Origin: Saccharopolyspora_D taberi
GTDB taxonomy: Bacteria; Actinomycetota; Actinomycetes; Mycobacteriales; Pseudonocardiaceae
Assembly: GCF_039534165.1 (NCBI RefSeq)
Contig: NZ_BAAAUX010000014.1
Location: 682,001 to 746,000 of the forward strand
Direction of reading: 5' to 3'
DNA length: 64,000 nucleotides
Shown in pieces: positions 55,598 to 63,832 of this stretch. The notes under the pieces are model-generated. The model did no database searches, was not told the DNA's origin, and saw only the letters and a program-made list of their open reading frames with translations. The position numbers were made by a program, and so were the translations under genes. The first letter of the stretch is position 1, and each line of letters starts with the position of its first letter.

Positions 55598-56278
55598 ATG
55601 CGCCAGACCAACCTCACCGGCGAGACCGCCGAGTACGAAGGCGCCCGCGAGGAGCTGCGCCAGGCCGAGATCGAGCTGATGCGCCACCGCGAACGGGTCG
55701 CCGAGCTCCGCCGCCGGCTCCCGCTGGGGCCCGTCGTCGACGACTACGCCTTCGAGGAAGGCCCCGCGGACCTGGACGCCGGTGACGAGCCGGTGCGGAC
55801 CGTGCGCCTGAGCGAGCTGTTCACCGGGCCCGGCCGCGATCTGGTCGTCTACCACTTCATGTACGGCAAGCAGCAGACCGAACCGTGCCCGATGTGCACG
55901 ATGTGGATCGACGGGTTCAACGGCGTCGCCCACCACGTGGCGCAGAACGCCGACCTCGCGATCGTCGCCGCGGCCGACCTGCCCGCGCTCCGCGCGCACG
56001 CCCGGGACCGGGGCTGGACGAACCTCCGCCTGCTCAGCGCCGGGACGAGCAGCTTCAAGCGCGACCTGGGCAGCGAGGACGCCGAGGGCAACCAGGACTC
56101 GACGGTGTCGGTGTTCACCCGGGACGGCAACGGGGCGGTGCACCACTTCTACTCGGCGCATCCCCGGATGTCCGACGACATCGACGAACGCGGCATCGAC
56201 CTGCTCAGCCCGGTGTGGCACCTCCTCGACCTCACCCGCCGCGGTCGCGGTGAGTGGAACGCCGCGCTCGGCTACTAG
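55598..56278 (+). CDS. DUF899 thioredoxin-like protein
   Basis: A 226-residue DUF899 protein. An N-terminal helix pair (EEYGAREELRQAEIELM-like) precedes the thioredoxin-like domain with VVYHFMYG and the CPMC motif (C97, C100), and later strands include a TVSVFTRDGNGAVHHFYS segment. Family members probably reduce or exchange disulfides. An AGGAGG site precedes the ATG. It converges on the marR gene of the quinone-stress cluster, but its own promoter lacks the sigma-R motif. Confidence 0.88.
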   Translation: MRQTNLTGETAEYEGAREELRQAEIELMRHRERVAELRRRLPLGPVVDDYAFEEGPADLDAGDEPVRTVRLSELFTGPGRDLVVYHFMYGKQQTEPCPMCTMWIDGFNGVAHHVAQNADLAIVAAADLPALRAHARDRGWTNLRLLSAGTSSFKRDLGSEDAEGNQDSTVSVFTRDGNGAVHHFYSAHPRMSDDIDERGIDLLSPVWHLLDLTRRGRGEWNAALGY

Positions 56279-56300
56279 CCGCGACCTCGTGGCGCGGAGG

Positions 56301-56762
56301 TCACTCCGTCTCGTTCAACCGGTCGAGGACGCAGTCCGCGATCGCGGCCAGCGCGTCGACCTGGTCTTCGGTGAGCTGGTCGAACACCAGGTCGCGGACG
56401 GTTTCCACGTGCGCGGGGGCGGCCTGCTCGATGGCCGTCCTCCCCTTGCCGGTCAGCGCGATGAAAGCGCCGCGCGCGTCTTCCGGGCACTCCTGGCGGA
56501 CCACCAGCCCGCGCCGCTGCATCCGGGCCAGGTGGTGCGACAGCCGGCTCTTCTCCCATTGCAGCGCCTGGGCCAGCTCGCCGACCCGCAGCCGCGGCTC
56601 GTCCTGGTCGGTGAGGCGGACCAGGACCTCGAAGTCGGTCAGCGACAGCCCCGAGTCGGCCTGCATCTCGCGGTGCAGGCGGGCGGCGAGCTGGGTGTAC
56701 ATGGCCAGGTAGCCGCGCCAGGCCGCGCTCTCGCGCTCGTCGAGCCAGCGTGTTTCGGTCAC
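56301..56762 (-). CDS. MarR family regulator (MhqR-like)
   Basis: A 153-residue winged-helix repressor with LSLTDFEVLVRLTDQ, the recognition helix region RVGELAQALQWEKSRLSHHL and wing RLVVRQE-like sequence, and a C-terminal dimerisation helix. It is divergent from yceI-mhqO-mhqD and separated by 85 bp holding its probable operator. The GTG start is inferred from AGGGTG about 6 bp upstream; two further in-frame GTGs lie just before it. The MhqR role is inferred from the neighbouring dioxygenase and hydrolase. Confidence 0.85.
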   Translation of the reverse strand: MTETRWLDERESAAWRGYLAMYTQLAARLHREMQADSGLSLTDFEVLVRLTDQDEPRLRVGELAQALQWEKSRLSHHLARMQRRGLVVRQECPEDARGAFIALTGKGRTAIEQAAPAHVETVRDLVFDQLTEDQVDALAAIADCVLDRLNETE

Positions 56763-56777
56763 GGGCACCACCCTACC

Positions 56778-56804
56778 GGAATAGTTGACGCATCACCTAT
56801 GTTG
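56778..56804 (+). promoter_or_regulatory. Sigma-R-type promoter with MarR operator between its boxes
   Basis: GGAAT at 56778-56782, an 18-bp spacer, and GTTG at 56801-56804 match the actinomycete sigma-R consensus GGAAT-N18-GTT. The 20 bases 56781-56800 (ATAGTTGACG then CATCACCTAT) are 16/20 palindromic and sit between the -35 and -10 boxes, an ideal repressor position for the divergent MarR protein. Confidence 0.75.
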
Positions 56805-56847
56805 GGTGCAGTATTCGGATGACACGTCAACCACTTGGAGGTCCGAG

Positions 56848-57405
56848 ATGACCAGCACGACCGACTACAGCAGGCTGACCGGCGAGTACACCCTCGACAC
56901 CGCCCACAGCCGGATCGGGTTCGTGGCCCGGCACGCGATGGTGACCAAGGTGCGCGGCGCCTTCAACGAGTTCAACGGCACCGCCCGCCTCGACGGCGAG
57001 AACCCGGCGCGCTCCACCGTCGAGGTTCAGATCAAGGTCGACAGCATCGACACCCGCAACGCCGACCGCGACGCGCACCTGCGCAGCAACGACTTCCTGG
57101 CGATGGAAGAGCACCCGGAGATCACCTTCCGGTCCACCGAGATCACCTGGACCGGCGAGGACTCCTTCGACGTCACCGGCGACCTGACCATCAAGGGCAA
57201 CACCCGCCAGGTCACCGTGCCGTTCAGCTTCGAGGGCCAGGCCACCGACCCGTTCGGCAACGTCCGGGTGGGCTTCGAGGGCTCGACCACGATCAACCGC
57301 AAGGACTTCGGGGTCACCTGGAACGCCGCGCTGGAGACCGGTGGTGTCCTGGTCAGCGACAAGATCGTCCTGGAGTTCGAGATCTCGGCCGTCAAGCAGG
57401 GCTGA
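56848..57405 (+). CDS. YceI family isoprenoid/lipid-binding protein
   Basis: A 185-residue YceI protein, a lipocalin-like barrel that binds polyisoprenoids or quinones. The pattern is complete: GEYTLDTAHSRIGFVARHAM, AFNEFNGTARLDGE, HLRSNDFLAMEEHPEITFRS, GDLTIKGNTRQVTVP and FGVTWNAALETGG. No signal peptide is present, so it is cytosolic. GGAGG lies 8 bp before the ATG. It is the first gene of the operon that also holds a dioxygenase and hydrolase of quinone detoxification. Confidence 0.93.
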   Translation: MTSTTDYSRLTGEYTLDTAHSRIGFVARHAMVTKVRGAFNEFNGTARLDGENPARSTVEVQIKVDSIDTRNADRDAHLRSNDFLAMEEHPEITFRSTEITWTGEDSFDVTGDLTIKGNTRQVTVPFSFEGQATDPFGNVRVGFEGSTTINRKDFGVTWNAALETGGVLVSDKIVLEFEISAVKQG

Positions 57406-57437
57406 CCCGTCCCGTCCGCACCGGCAAGGAGGCTGTC

Positions 57438-58406
57438 ATGACGCTGGCGACCAGCGGGTTGCACCACGTCACCGCGATCGCGGGCAACCCGCGGCGCAAC
57501 GCGGAGTTCTACCTGCGCACCCTGGGGTTGCGCCTGGTCAAGACGACCGTCAACTTCGACGCCCCGGACGTCTACCACCTCTACTTCGGGGACGAGGCCG
57601 GCCGTCCGGGCACGCTGCTGACGTTCTTCCCGTTCGACGGGGTCGCTCCGGGCCGGCGCGGGAACGGTCAGGCGACCACCACGGCGTTCAGCGTCCCGGC
57701 CGCCTCCATCGGCTGGTGGCAGCGGCACCTGCGGGCTGCCGGGACCGACGTCGGGGAGGTCGCCGAACGCGACGGCGAGCAGGCCCTGACCTTCCACGAC
57801 CCGGACGGGCTCGAACTGTCGCTGGTCGCCCACCCGCAGGGCGACCCTCGGGACCCGTGGGACGGCGGGACCATCCCGGCCGAGCACGGCATCCGCGGGC
57901 TGCACTCGGTCACGCTGTCCACGGCGGACGAGGCCGGAACGGTCGGGATGCTGGAGGAGCTGGGCCTGCGCTCCGCGTGGCAGGACGGCAACCGGCTGCG
58001 GTTCGCCGCAGGCGACGGCGGGCCGGGCGCGCTGGTGGACGTGGCCGTCGACCCGAGGGGAACCCACGGGCTGGTCGCGGGCGGGACCGTGCACCACGTC
58101 GCGTGGCGGGTGCCGGACGAGGCGACCCAGGAGCGGTGGCGCGCCGAGCTGGTCGAGCGCGGCGCGGAGGTGACCGCGATCCTGGACCGCCAGTACTTCC
58201 GGTCGATCTACTTCCGCGAGCCCGGCGGCACGCTGCTGGAGATCGCCACCGACCGGCCCGGGTTCGACGTCGACGAGCCGCTGCTGGAGCTGGGCCGGGC
58301 GCTCAAGCTCCCGCCGTGGCTGGAACCCGACCGCGAGCAGATCGAGGCGGCGCTGCCGAAGCTCCCGCTGCCCGCGGAGAACGACCCCGAGCGGACCACG
58401 GCATGA
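57438..58406 (+). CDS. MhqO-like ring-cleaving dioxygenase (VOC family)
   Basis: A 322-residue protein with two VOC units (about 5-140 and 152-285). Likely metal ligands are His in LHHVTAI, His/Glu in the second unit (HSVTLS, VHHVAWRV) and Glu in REPGGTLLEIA. It matches the MhqO/LinE-type extradiol dioxygenases that open hydroquinone rings, known from the MhqR regulon of Bacillus. It is followed by the hydrolase gene with a 4-bp ATGA overlap. Confidence 0.9.
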   Translation: MTLATSGLHHVTAIAGNPRRNAEFYLRTLGLRLVKTTVNFDAPDVYHLYFGDEAGRPGTLLTFFPFDGVAPGRRGNGQATTTAFSVPAASIGWWQRHLRAAGTDVGEVAERDGEQALTFHDPDGLELSLVAHPQGDPRDPWDGGTIPAEHGIRGLHSVTLSTADEAGTVGMLEELGLRSAWQDGNRLRFAAGDGGPGALVDVAVDPRGTHGLVAGGTVHHVAWRVPDEATQERWRAELVERGAEVTAILDRQYFRSIYFREPGGTLLEIATDRPGFDVDEPLLELGRALKLPPWLEPDREQIEAALPKLPLPAENDPERTTA

Positions 58407-59014
58407 CCGCCGCACTGGACCGGCCGCACGTGTGGCTGCCGGGCAACGGCGAGCCGCCCTTGCTGCTGCTGCACGGCACCGGCGGGGACGAGCACGACCT
58501 GCTGCCGCTGCGGGAGCACCTCGCTCCCGCGGCCCCGGTCCTGTCCGTGCGCGGCGCGGTGCTGGAGAACGGCATGCCGCGCTTCTTCCGGCGGCTACGC
58601 GAGGGCGTTTTCGACGAGGACGACCTCCGCTTCCGCGTGGACGAGCTCGCCGGCTTCCTCCGCGCCGCGGAGGAGGAGTACGGGGTCGAACCCGGTTCGT
58701 GGCGCGCGATCGGGTTCTCCAACGGCGCCAACATCGCCTCCGCCCTGCTCCTCAGGCGTCCGGAGGCGCTGGAGGCGGCGGTGCTTCTCGCGGCGATGGT
58801 GCCCTTCCGCGAGCCTCCGGACGCGGATCTGACCGGGAAGCGGGCCGCGATCGTCAACGGCCTCGCCGACCCCATGGCCACTCCGGAGCACACCTCCACC
58901 CTCACCGAACAGCTGCGCGGCGCGGGTGCCGAGGTGACCGTGTTGCCGCACGACGGCGGGCACACCGTCGATCCGCGGTCGCTCCCGCCCGTGGCCGAGT
59001 TCCTGCGTCGCTGA
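58403..59014 (+). CDS. MhqD-like phospholipase/carboxylesterase hydrolase
   Basis: A 203-residue alpha/beta hydrolase with LLLLHGTGGDEHDLLPL at the start, nucleophile GFSNGAN (S106), aspartate in NGLADPMATP and histidine in HDGGHTVD. It belongs to the MhqD group that acts beside ring-cleaving dioxygenases in quinone detoxification. It overlaps the dioxygenase gene by 4 bp. Confidence 0.9.
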   Translation: MTAALDRPHVWLPGNGEPPLLLLHGTGGDEHDLLPLREHLAPAAPVLSVRGAVLENGMPRFFRRLREGVFDEDDLRFRVDELAGFLRAAEEEYGVEPGSWRAIGFSNGANIASALLLRRPEALEAAVLLAAMVPFREPPDADLTGKRAAIVNGLADPMATPEHTSTLTEQLRGAGAEVTVLPHDGGHTVDPRSLPPVAEFLRR

Positions 59015-59028
59015 AGTCGGGACGGCGC

Positions 59029-59047
59029 TGTTGGTTTCCAGTCAATA
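59029..59047. promoter_or_regulatory. fad operator site 1
   Basis: TGTTGGTTTCCAGTCAATA fits the 19-bp palindrome TRTTGnC-N5-GnCAAYA with one mismatch (T for the inner C). It lies about 130 bp upstream of the acyl-CoA dehydrogenase start. Confidence 0.65.
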
Positions 59048-59106
59048 GCGCCGATCTCCTTCTTCCACGTGGTATGGCGTCAGCATCGGAAGCCTCCATC
59101 CGCTCT

Positions 59107-59125
59107 TATTGACAGGGTGGCAACA
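59107..59125. promoter_or_regulatory. fad operator site 2 with probable -35 box
   Basis: TATTGACAGGGTGGCAACA matches TRTTGnC-N5-GnCAAYA exactly and contains TTGACA as a -35 candidate. It lies 54 bp before the acyl-CoA dehydrogenase ATG, so binding would block its promoter. Confidence 0.75.
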
Positions 59126-59178
59126 ACACGCGCACACTTGGCTCGTTTCCGGCATCCATGCATGGAGGAACGCACGTC

Positions 59179-60321
59179 ATGCCAAGAGTCCTGAGCGATG
59201 AGCGCCGCGACTTCGTCAACGCGATCGGCGAGTTCTGCCGCCGGGAATGCGGCACCAAGGAGCAGCGGGACAAGCTGACCGCCCACGGCGCGGAGTCGCA
59301 CAACCAGGAGCTCTACACCAAGATGGCCGAACTCGGCTGGCTGGGCATCGCCGTCCCCGAGGAGTACGGCGGCGCGGGCCGGGGCATGACCGACCTGTGC
59401 CTGTTCCTGGAGGAGACGGCCTACGGCCGGGCCCCGATCAGCGGCTTCAGCACCACGGTCGTCGCGGCGGCGGCCTACGAGAAGTTCGCCGACGAAGAGC
59501 AGAAGCGGGTCGTGCTCGAAGGGGTCGTCAACGGCCGGGTCGAGGCCATCTCGATGTCCGAGCCCGGCGCCGGTTCCGACGTGGGCGCGCTGACCTGCCG
59601 CGCGGAGCGCACCGAAGGCGGATACCTGATCAACGGGCAGAAGACCTGGTGCTCCAACGCCCACATCGCCGACCACGTCCTGCTCGTCGCCCGGACCTCG
59701 CAGGAGGAGTCCAAGCACCAGGGGCTCACCCAGTTCATGGTTCCCACCGGCGTCGAGGGGCTGCAGATCACCGGCATCGACACCATGGGCGGCCGGGAGG
59801 TCAACGACCTGTACTTCACCGATTGCTTCCTGCCCGACTCCGCCGTGGTCGGAGTGGTCGGCCAGGCGTGGACGCAGCTGATGGCCGGGCTGAACCTGGA
59901 ACGGATGATCCTCGCCGCGCTGATGCTGGGCACCGCGCGGCGCGCCTTCGACGACACCCTCGACTACGTGCGGCAGCGGGAGCAGTTCGGCAGGCCGATC
60001 GGCTCGTTCCAGGCGCTCAAGCACCGGATCGCCGACATGGCCACCGAGCTCGAATGCGCCCGGCTGCTGGTGGACGACGTCGCCGCGGCCATCGACGCCG
60101 AGCCCGGCCGGGTCTTCGCCCGCGAGGCGTCGATGGCCAAGCTCAAGTGCACCGAGCTGGCCAAGCACGTGGCGCTGGAGGGGATGCAGATGATGGGCGG
60201 CTACGGCTACGCCACCGAGTACGGGATGGAGTCCCTGCTGCGCTCCACCGTCGTGTCCACTGTGTACGGCGGGACGAGCGAGATCCAGCGGGACATCATC
60301 GGCCGGACCTACGGGCTGTGA
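59179..60321 (+). CDS. Acyl-CoA dehydrogenase (FadE family)
   Basis: A 380-residue flavoenzyme that introduces the alpha-beta double bond in acyl-CoA. The sequence includes MSEPGAGSDVGAL and WCSNAHIADHVLLVA in the FAD and substrate region, and GYGYATEYGMESLLR near the C-terminus. At the usual end-loop site the sequence is YGGTSEIQ, without the Glu of YEGT; the catalytic Glu is probably E241 in LNLERMIL, the isovaleryl/long-chain-type position. GGAGG lies 10 bp before the ATG. It has two copies of the shared palindrome upstream. Confidence 0.92.
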   Translation: MPRVLSDERRDFVNAIGEFCRRECGTKEQRDKLTAHGAESHNQELYTKMAELGWLGIAVPEEYGGAGRGMTDLCLFLEETAYGRAPISGFSTTVVAAAAYEKFADEEQKRVVLEGVVNGRVEAISMSEPGAGSDVGALTCRAERTEGGYLINGQKTWCSNAHIADHVLLVARTSQEESKHQGLTQFMVPTGVEGLQITGIDTMGGREVNDLYFTDCFLPDSAVVGVVGQAWTQLMAGLNLERMILAALMLGTARRAFDDTLDYVRQREQFGRPIGSFQALKHRIADMATELECARLLVDDVAAAIDAEPGRVFAREASMAKLKCTELAKHVALEGMQMMGGYGYATEYGMESLLRSTVVSTVYGGTSEIQRDIIGRTYGL

Positions 60322-60371
60322 GGCGCGGCGTAGGTCGTCGAGATCCTCGCCTCCGGCACCGCGGGGAAAAC

Positions 60372-60992
60372 CTAATCCTCCCGCACGGCGGGAAAGACGG
60401 AGTTCACCAGGTGCAGCACGGTCCGCGTGAGCATCACGTGCAGGTCGCTGCGGCTGAGCGTGCCGCGCACCAGCCACTCCCGCGAAGCGGCCCGGAGCAT
60501 GCTCCCGTGCGCGCGGACCATCGCCCGCAGCTTCTCCCGCCCCTCGGTGACATCGGCCAGCATCGCGGCTTCCAGGACCCGATCGGTCGCGATCTCGTCG
60601 GATTCGAGCATGATCTGGTCGATCTCCGGGTCGTGGCCGAAGACCTCCGGGCCGATCGCCGACAGCCACATCTCCCGGTTGCGCTCCACCACGTCGAGCC
60701 ACCGGTCCAGGCAGATCGACAGCCGCTCCTCGGCCGTCGTCGGGGGCAGCCGCTGCGAGACGGACTCCGGGACGACCACCATCTGCCGCACCACTTCGAG
60801 GTAGAGCTGCCGCTTGCTGCCGAAGTAGTGGTTGATCAGCGCCCTGGCCACCCCGGCCTCGGCAGCGATGTCCGACGTGGACACCGTCGAGTAGCTGCCC
60901 GCCCCGAACAGCCTGCGCGCGACGCTGAGGATCTCGGATCGCCGCGCGTCCGGTTCCATCCTGCGCCGTCGCACCTCGCGGTGCGCACCCAT
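60372..60992 (-). CDS. TetR family regulator, probable repressor of the fad genes
   Basis: A 206-residue TetR protein. The HTH is STSDIAAEAGVARALINHYFGSKRQLYLEVV (about 38-65); a helical ligand domain follows with GSMLRAASREWLVRGTLSR. It ends converging on the acyl-CoA dehydrogenase gene. Two copies of the shared palindrome lie upstream of its start, so it probably binds them, controls itself and coordinates both neighbours; the ligand is likely an acyl-CoA (inferred). The ATG has a G-rich site upstream. Confidence 0.88.
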   Translation of the reverse strand: MGAHREVRRRRMEPDARRSEILSVARRLFGAGSYSTVSTSDIAAEAGVARALINHYFGSKRQLYLEVVRQMVVVPESVSQRLPPTTAEERLSICLDRWLDVVERNREMWLSAIGPEVFGHDPEIDQIMLESDEIATDRVLEAAMLADVTEGREKLRAMVRAHGSMLRAASREWLVRGTLSRSDLHVMLTRTVLHLVNSVFPAVRED

Positions 60993-61011
60993 TCCGCCGC
61001 CCCCCGCAGTC

Positions 61012-61030
61012 GATTGCCATCACGCCAACA
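61012..61030. promoter_or_regulatory. fad operator site 3
   Basis: GATTGCCATCACGCCAACA matches TRTTGnC-N5-GnCAAYA apart from the first base pair. It lies 20 bp upstream of the TetR start codon. Confidence 0.7.
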
Positions 61031-61088
61031 AGAATTCTAACCGCTCTGCTTCGATCCCGTTCCCTTCACCGAGCCGAGGACGAAGCCG

Positions 61089-61107
61089 TGTTGACCCATC
61101 GCCAACT
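61089..61107. promoter_or_regulatory. fad operator site 4
   Basis: TGTTGACCCATCGCCAACT matches the palindrome except for the last base. It lies 77 bp from site 3, almost the same separation as between sites 1 and 2 (78 bp), and about 100 bp upstream of tetR. Confidence 0.7.
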
Positions 61108-61113
61108 CCGGCT

Positions 61114-62937
61114 CTACGAGTACATCGACTCGATCTCGTCCGCGTACCGCTCGTCGATCACCTTCCGCCGCAGGCTCAGCTTCGGCGTCAGCTCACCGGA
61201 CTCCGCCGTCCACGGCCCGGCGAGCACCCGGTACTTCTTCACCTGTTCCGCCCTGGCAAGCGCCGAGTTGGCCTGCGCGACCGCTTCGTCGAGCGCGGCG
61301 CGCACCTCCGGGTGCCGCGAGAGCTCGTCCAGGTCGGTCGTGCCGATCCCCTCGGCCTGCGCCCAGGCCGGCGCCGCGTCCTCGTCGAGCACCAGCAGCG
61401 CGGTGACGTAGCGGCGCCTGTCCCCGATCGCGACGGCCTGCGCGACCAGCGGGTGCGACCGCAGCAGCGACTCGATCCTGGTCGGCGGGATGTTCTTGCC
61501 ACCGGCGGTGATGATGATTTCCTTCTTGCGGTCGGTGATCGCGAAGATGCCCCGGTCGTCGACCGTTCCGATGTCGCCGGTGGGCAGCCAGCCGTCCTCG
61601 CCGGTCGCGTCCTCGATTTCGCCGTCGGAGCGCAGATATCCGGCCAGCACGGCCTCCCCGCGCACGAACAGCTCGCCGTCCTCGCCGATGGCGACCTCGA
61701 TTCCCGGACCCGGCCGCCCGACCGCCCCCAGGGAGAACGCGTCCGGTGTGCTCACCGTCGCGGCACCGGAGGTCTCGCTCAGGCCCCACACCTCGTAAAC
61801 GGGAAGTCCCAGGCTCGCCAGGAACTCCAGGACGTCCACGGGGATGGGCGCCGCCCCGCTGAACGCCCGGCGGCAGTCGTCGAACCCGATGGCCGCCCGG
61901 ATCGGGCGCAGGACGCGGTCGTCGAGTTGCCGCTGCCGCGCGAGGAGATCCGCCGGGACCTCTTTCCCGGACGACCGCAGGCGGAACACCTCAACAGCGG
62001 CGTCACGCGCTTGCGCGACCGCCGCGGCCTCCGCTCCGGACAGCGCGCCGAGCTTCGCCCGCAGACCGCCGGCGAGCTTCTCCCACACCCGCGGGACACC
62101 GAAGAAACCGTGCGGCCGTGCCGCGATGAGCGTCGGCAGCAGCTGCGCCTGCTCCCGGCAGATCGTGACGTGCCCGGCGTTGCAGATCGGCATGTAGATC
62201 CCCAGCACCCGCTCCGCGATGTGCGCCATCGGCAGGTACGCCACCGACCGCGGGTTCTCGGGGACCGCGACGAGGTGGTCCTGCATCACGGACTCGTGGA
62301 TCACGTTGCGGTGCGAGAGCACCACGCCCTTGGGATCACCGGTCGTGCCCGAGGTGTAGACGACGGTCAGCGGCTGGTCCGGCGTCGCCTCGTCGGTCAG
62401 CCGCTCGAAAGCCGCGCCGACCTCGCCGGGCAGCTCCGCACCGCGCAGGTCCGCGTAGCTGACGAACCGCGGGTCGTGGTCCGGGACGGCCTCGGGATCG
62501 ACGACGACAACGGCGCGCAGGTGCGGCAGCTCCCCCAGCACCGGCCGCCACTGCCGCAGCTGCTCCCGGCCCTCCAGGACGAGGACGCTCGCCGCGCTGT
62601 GCTTTGCCACGAACCGGATCTGCTCGGTGCTCAGCGTGTCGTAGGTGGTGCACGGCAGCGCGCCGATGTGGGTCGCGGCCAGATCGACGATCCAGTGCTC
62701 CGGCCGCTTGGACATCGCGATCAGCATCCGGTCGCGCCGGCGGAGCCCGAGCGCGGCGAGCGCGCCTGCCAGCACGGCGACCTCCGAGCGCAACCGCGAC
62801 CACGTCAGCGTCGTCGCGTCCGGTCCGATCCCGCTGGTGAGCGCGGGGTGGTCGGGGTACCGCCGTGCGTTGCGGCGCAGCAACCCGGTGATCGTCAGTC
62901 CCTCGACGGCTCGGCGTACCTGATCTGCTGTCGTCAC
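61114..62937 (-). CDS. Long-chain acyl-CoA synthetase (FadD15-like AMP-binding enzyme)
   Basis: A 607-residue ANL enzyme of the long-chain FadD type. YTSGTTGDPKG (194-204) is the phosphate loop, YEVWGLSETSGA the adenine motif, GWLPTGDIG and TDRKKEIIITAGGKNI the hinge, and a C-terminal LTPKLSLRRKVI segment carries the late catalytic lysine. It would activate long-chain fatty acids. The GTG at 62937 follows GAAGGGA at 7-8 bp. Two copies of the shared palindrome lie upstream, joining it to the acyl-CoA dehydrogenase and TetR genes as a regulon. Confidence 0.92.
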   Translation of the reverse strand: MTTADQVRRAVEGLTITGLLRRNARRYPDHPALTSGIGPDATTLTWSRLRSEVAVLAGALAALGLRRRDRMLIAMSKRPEHWIVDLAATHIGALPCTTYDTLSTEQIRFVAKHSAASVLVLEGREQLRQWRPVLGELPHLRAVVVVDPEAVPDHDPRFVSYADLRGAELPGEVGAAFERLTDEATPDQPLTVVYTSGTTGDPKGVVLSHRNVIHESVMQDHLVAVPENPRSVAYLPMAHIAERVLGIYMPICNAGHVTICREQAQLLPTLIAARPHGFFGVPRVWEKLAGGLRAKLGALSGAEAAAVAQARDAAVEVFRLRSSGKEVPADLLARQRQLDDRVLRPIRAAIGFDDCRRAFSGAAPIPVDVLEFLASLGLPVYEVWGLSETSGAATVSTPDAFSLGAVGRPGPGIEVAIGEDGELFVRGEAVLAGYLRSDGEIEDATGEDGWLPTGDIGTVDDRGIFAITDRKKEIIITAGGKNIPPTRIESLLRSHPLVAQAVAIGDRRRYVTALLVLDEDAAPAWAQAEGIGTTDLDELSRHPEVRAALDEAVAQANSALARAEQVKKYRVLAGPWTAESGELTPKLSLRRKVIDERYADEIESMYS

Positions 62938-62999
62938 GGCCTGTTCCCTTCGTCGCGAACCCGTGGGCGCACCTTCCGCGTGGAACAACGCTGGACCGC

Positions 63000-63018
63000 T
63001 GTTGCCTTGTTGTCAATA
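63000..63018. promoter_or_regulatory. fad operator site 5
   Basis: Read on the minus strand, TATTGACAACAAGGCAACA matches TRTTGnC-N5-GnCAAYA exactly, and it shares TATTGACA and GGCAACA with site 2. It lies 63 bp upstream of the acyl-CoA ligase start with TTGACA as a -35 candidate. Confidence 0.75.
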
Positions 63019-63108
63019 TCAGCTCCGGATCGATCCACCCGCAACGCGAGGTAGCCGCCACTGCTGGCAGCCATCAACGAATTTCCGCCGGATGGCTGCA
63101 CAGGACTC

Positions 63109-63127
63109 TATTGGCAATGCGCCAGTA
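63109..63127. promoter_or_regulatory. fad operator site 6
   Basis: TATTGGCAATGCGCCAGTA fits the palindrome with two departures in the right half (G for A, T for C/Y region); the whole element has an additional CTA/TAG outer symmetry. It lies between the ligase promoter and the second TetR gene. Confidence 0.6.
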
Positions 63128-63157
63128 GTCGAGGTCGCGGGCACCACACCGCGGCGA

Positions 63158-63832
63158 TCACTTCCGGGGCGGCTCCAGCATCGGCACGAGGAACCGCCGG
63201 GCCACGTCTCGCACCTGCTCGTCGTCGTCGAGGTCGACGAGGTGGCTGGGGGTCACCAGGAACGAGGCCGAGATCCGGACCATCAGCTCGGCCACGAGTT
63301 CGACGTCGATCTCACCGGACACGTTGCCCGCGCTCTGCTCGCTGCGGAGCTGGCCCGCGACGAACCGCCGCACGACGGCCATGGTCCGGCCGCCGTCGCT
63401 GATCATGGAGGGCACGAGCACCTCGGGCTCCACCGCCATCAGGCCGCCGATCAGCGGATTGCCCCGGATCGCCCGCAACGCGCTCGCGAAGCCCAGCACC
63501 ACCCGGTCCTCGACCGTCCGAGCCTGCTTGATGTCGCTGAAGAACTGGTCGAAGTAGCGGCGGAACTCGCGCCGCACCACGTGTTCGACCAACGCGTCCT
63601 TGGTGGCGAACCGGCGGTAGACGGTGATCCGGGAGACCCCGGCCAGCCGGGCCACGTCCTCCATTGTGGACCGCCGGATCCCCATGCGGCAGAACTGCTC
63701 GTACGCGGCGTCGAGCACGCGCGTGGCCATCTCGTCGTTGTCGTCGACGCGTTCGACCGCCTCGGCGAACGCGCGCTCCAGCAACGACTCCGAGTCTGGA
63801 CGCGTCATGATGACGGACAGTACAGGTTCCAC
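63158..63832 (-). CDS. TetR family regulator (second, distal)
   Basis: A 224-residue TetR protein. Its HTH (TMEDVARLAGVSRITVYRRFATKDAL, about 55-82) lies well inside because of a ~45-residue acidic N-terminal stretch (RVDDNDEMATRVLDAAYEQF). A helical ligand domain follows. The GTG start at 63832 was chosen because AAAGG lies 6 bp upstream; an ATG eight codons later is the alternative. The ligase gene lies downstream of it on the same strand. It faces a gene starting beyond the window end and may regulate that gene. Confidence 0.85.
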   Translation of the reverse strand: MEPVLSVIMTRPDSESLLERAFAEAVERVDDNDEMATRVLDAAYEQFCRMGIRRSTMEDVARLAGVSRITVYRRFATKDALVEHVVRREFRRYFDQFFSDIKQARTVEDRVVLGFASALRAIRGNPLIGGLMAVEPEVLVPSMISDGGRTMAVVRRFVAGQLRSEQSAGNVSGEIDVELVAELMVRISASFLVTPSHLVDLDDDEQVRDVARRFLVPMLEPPRK

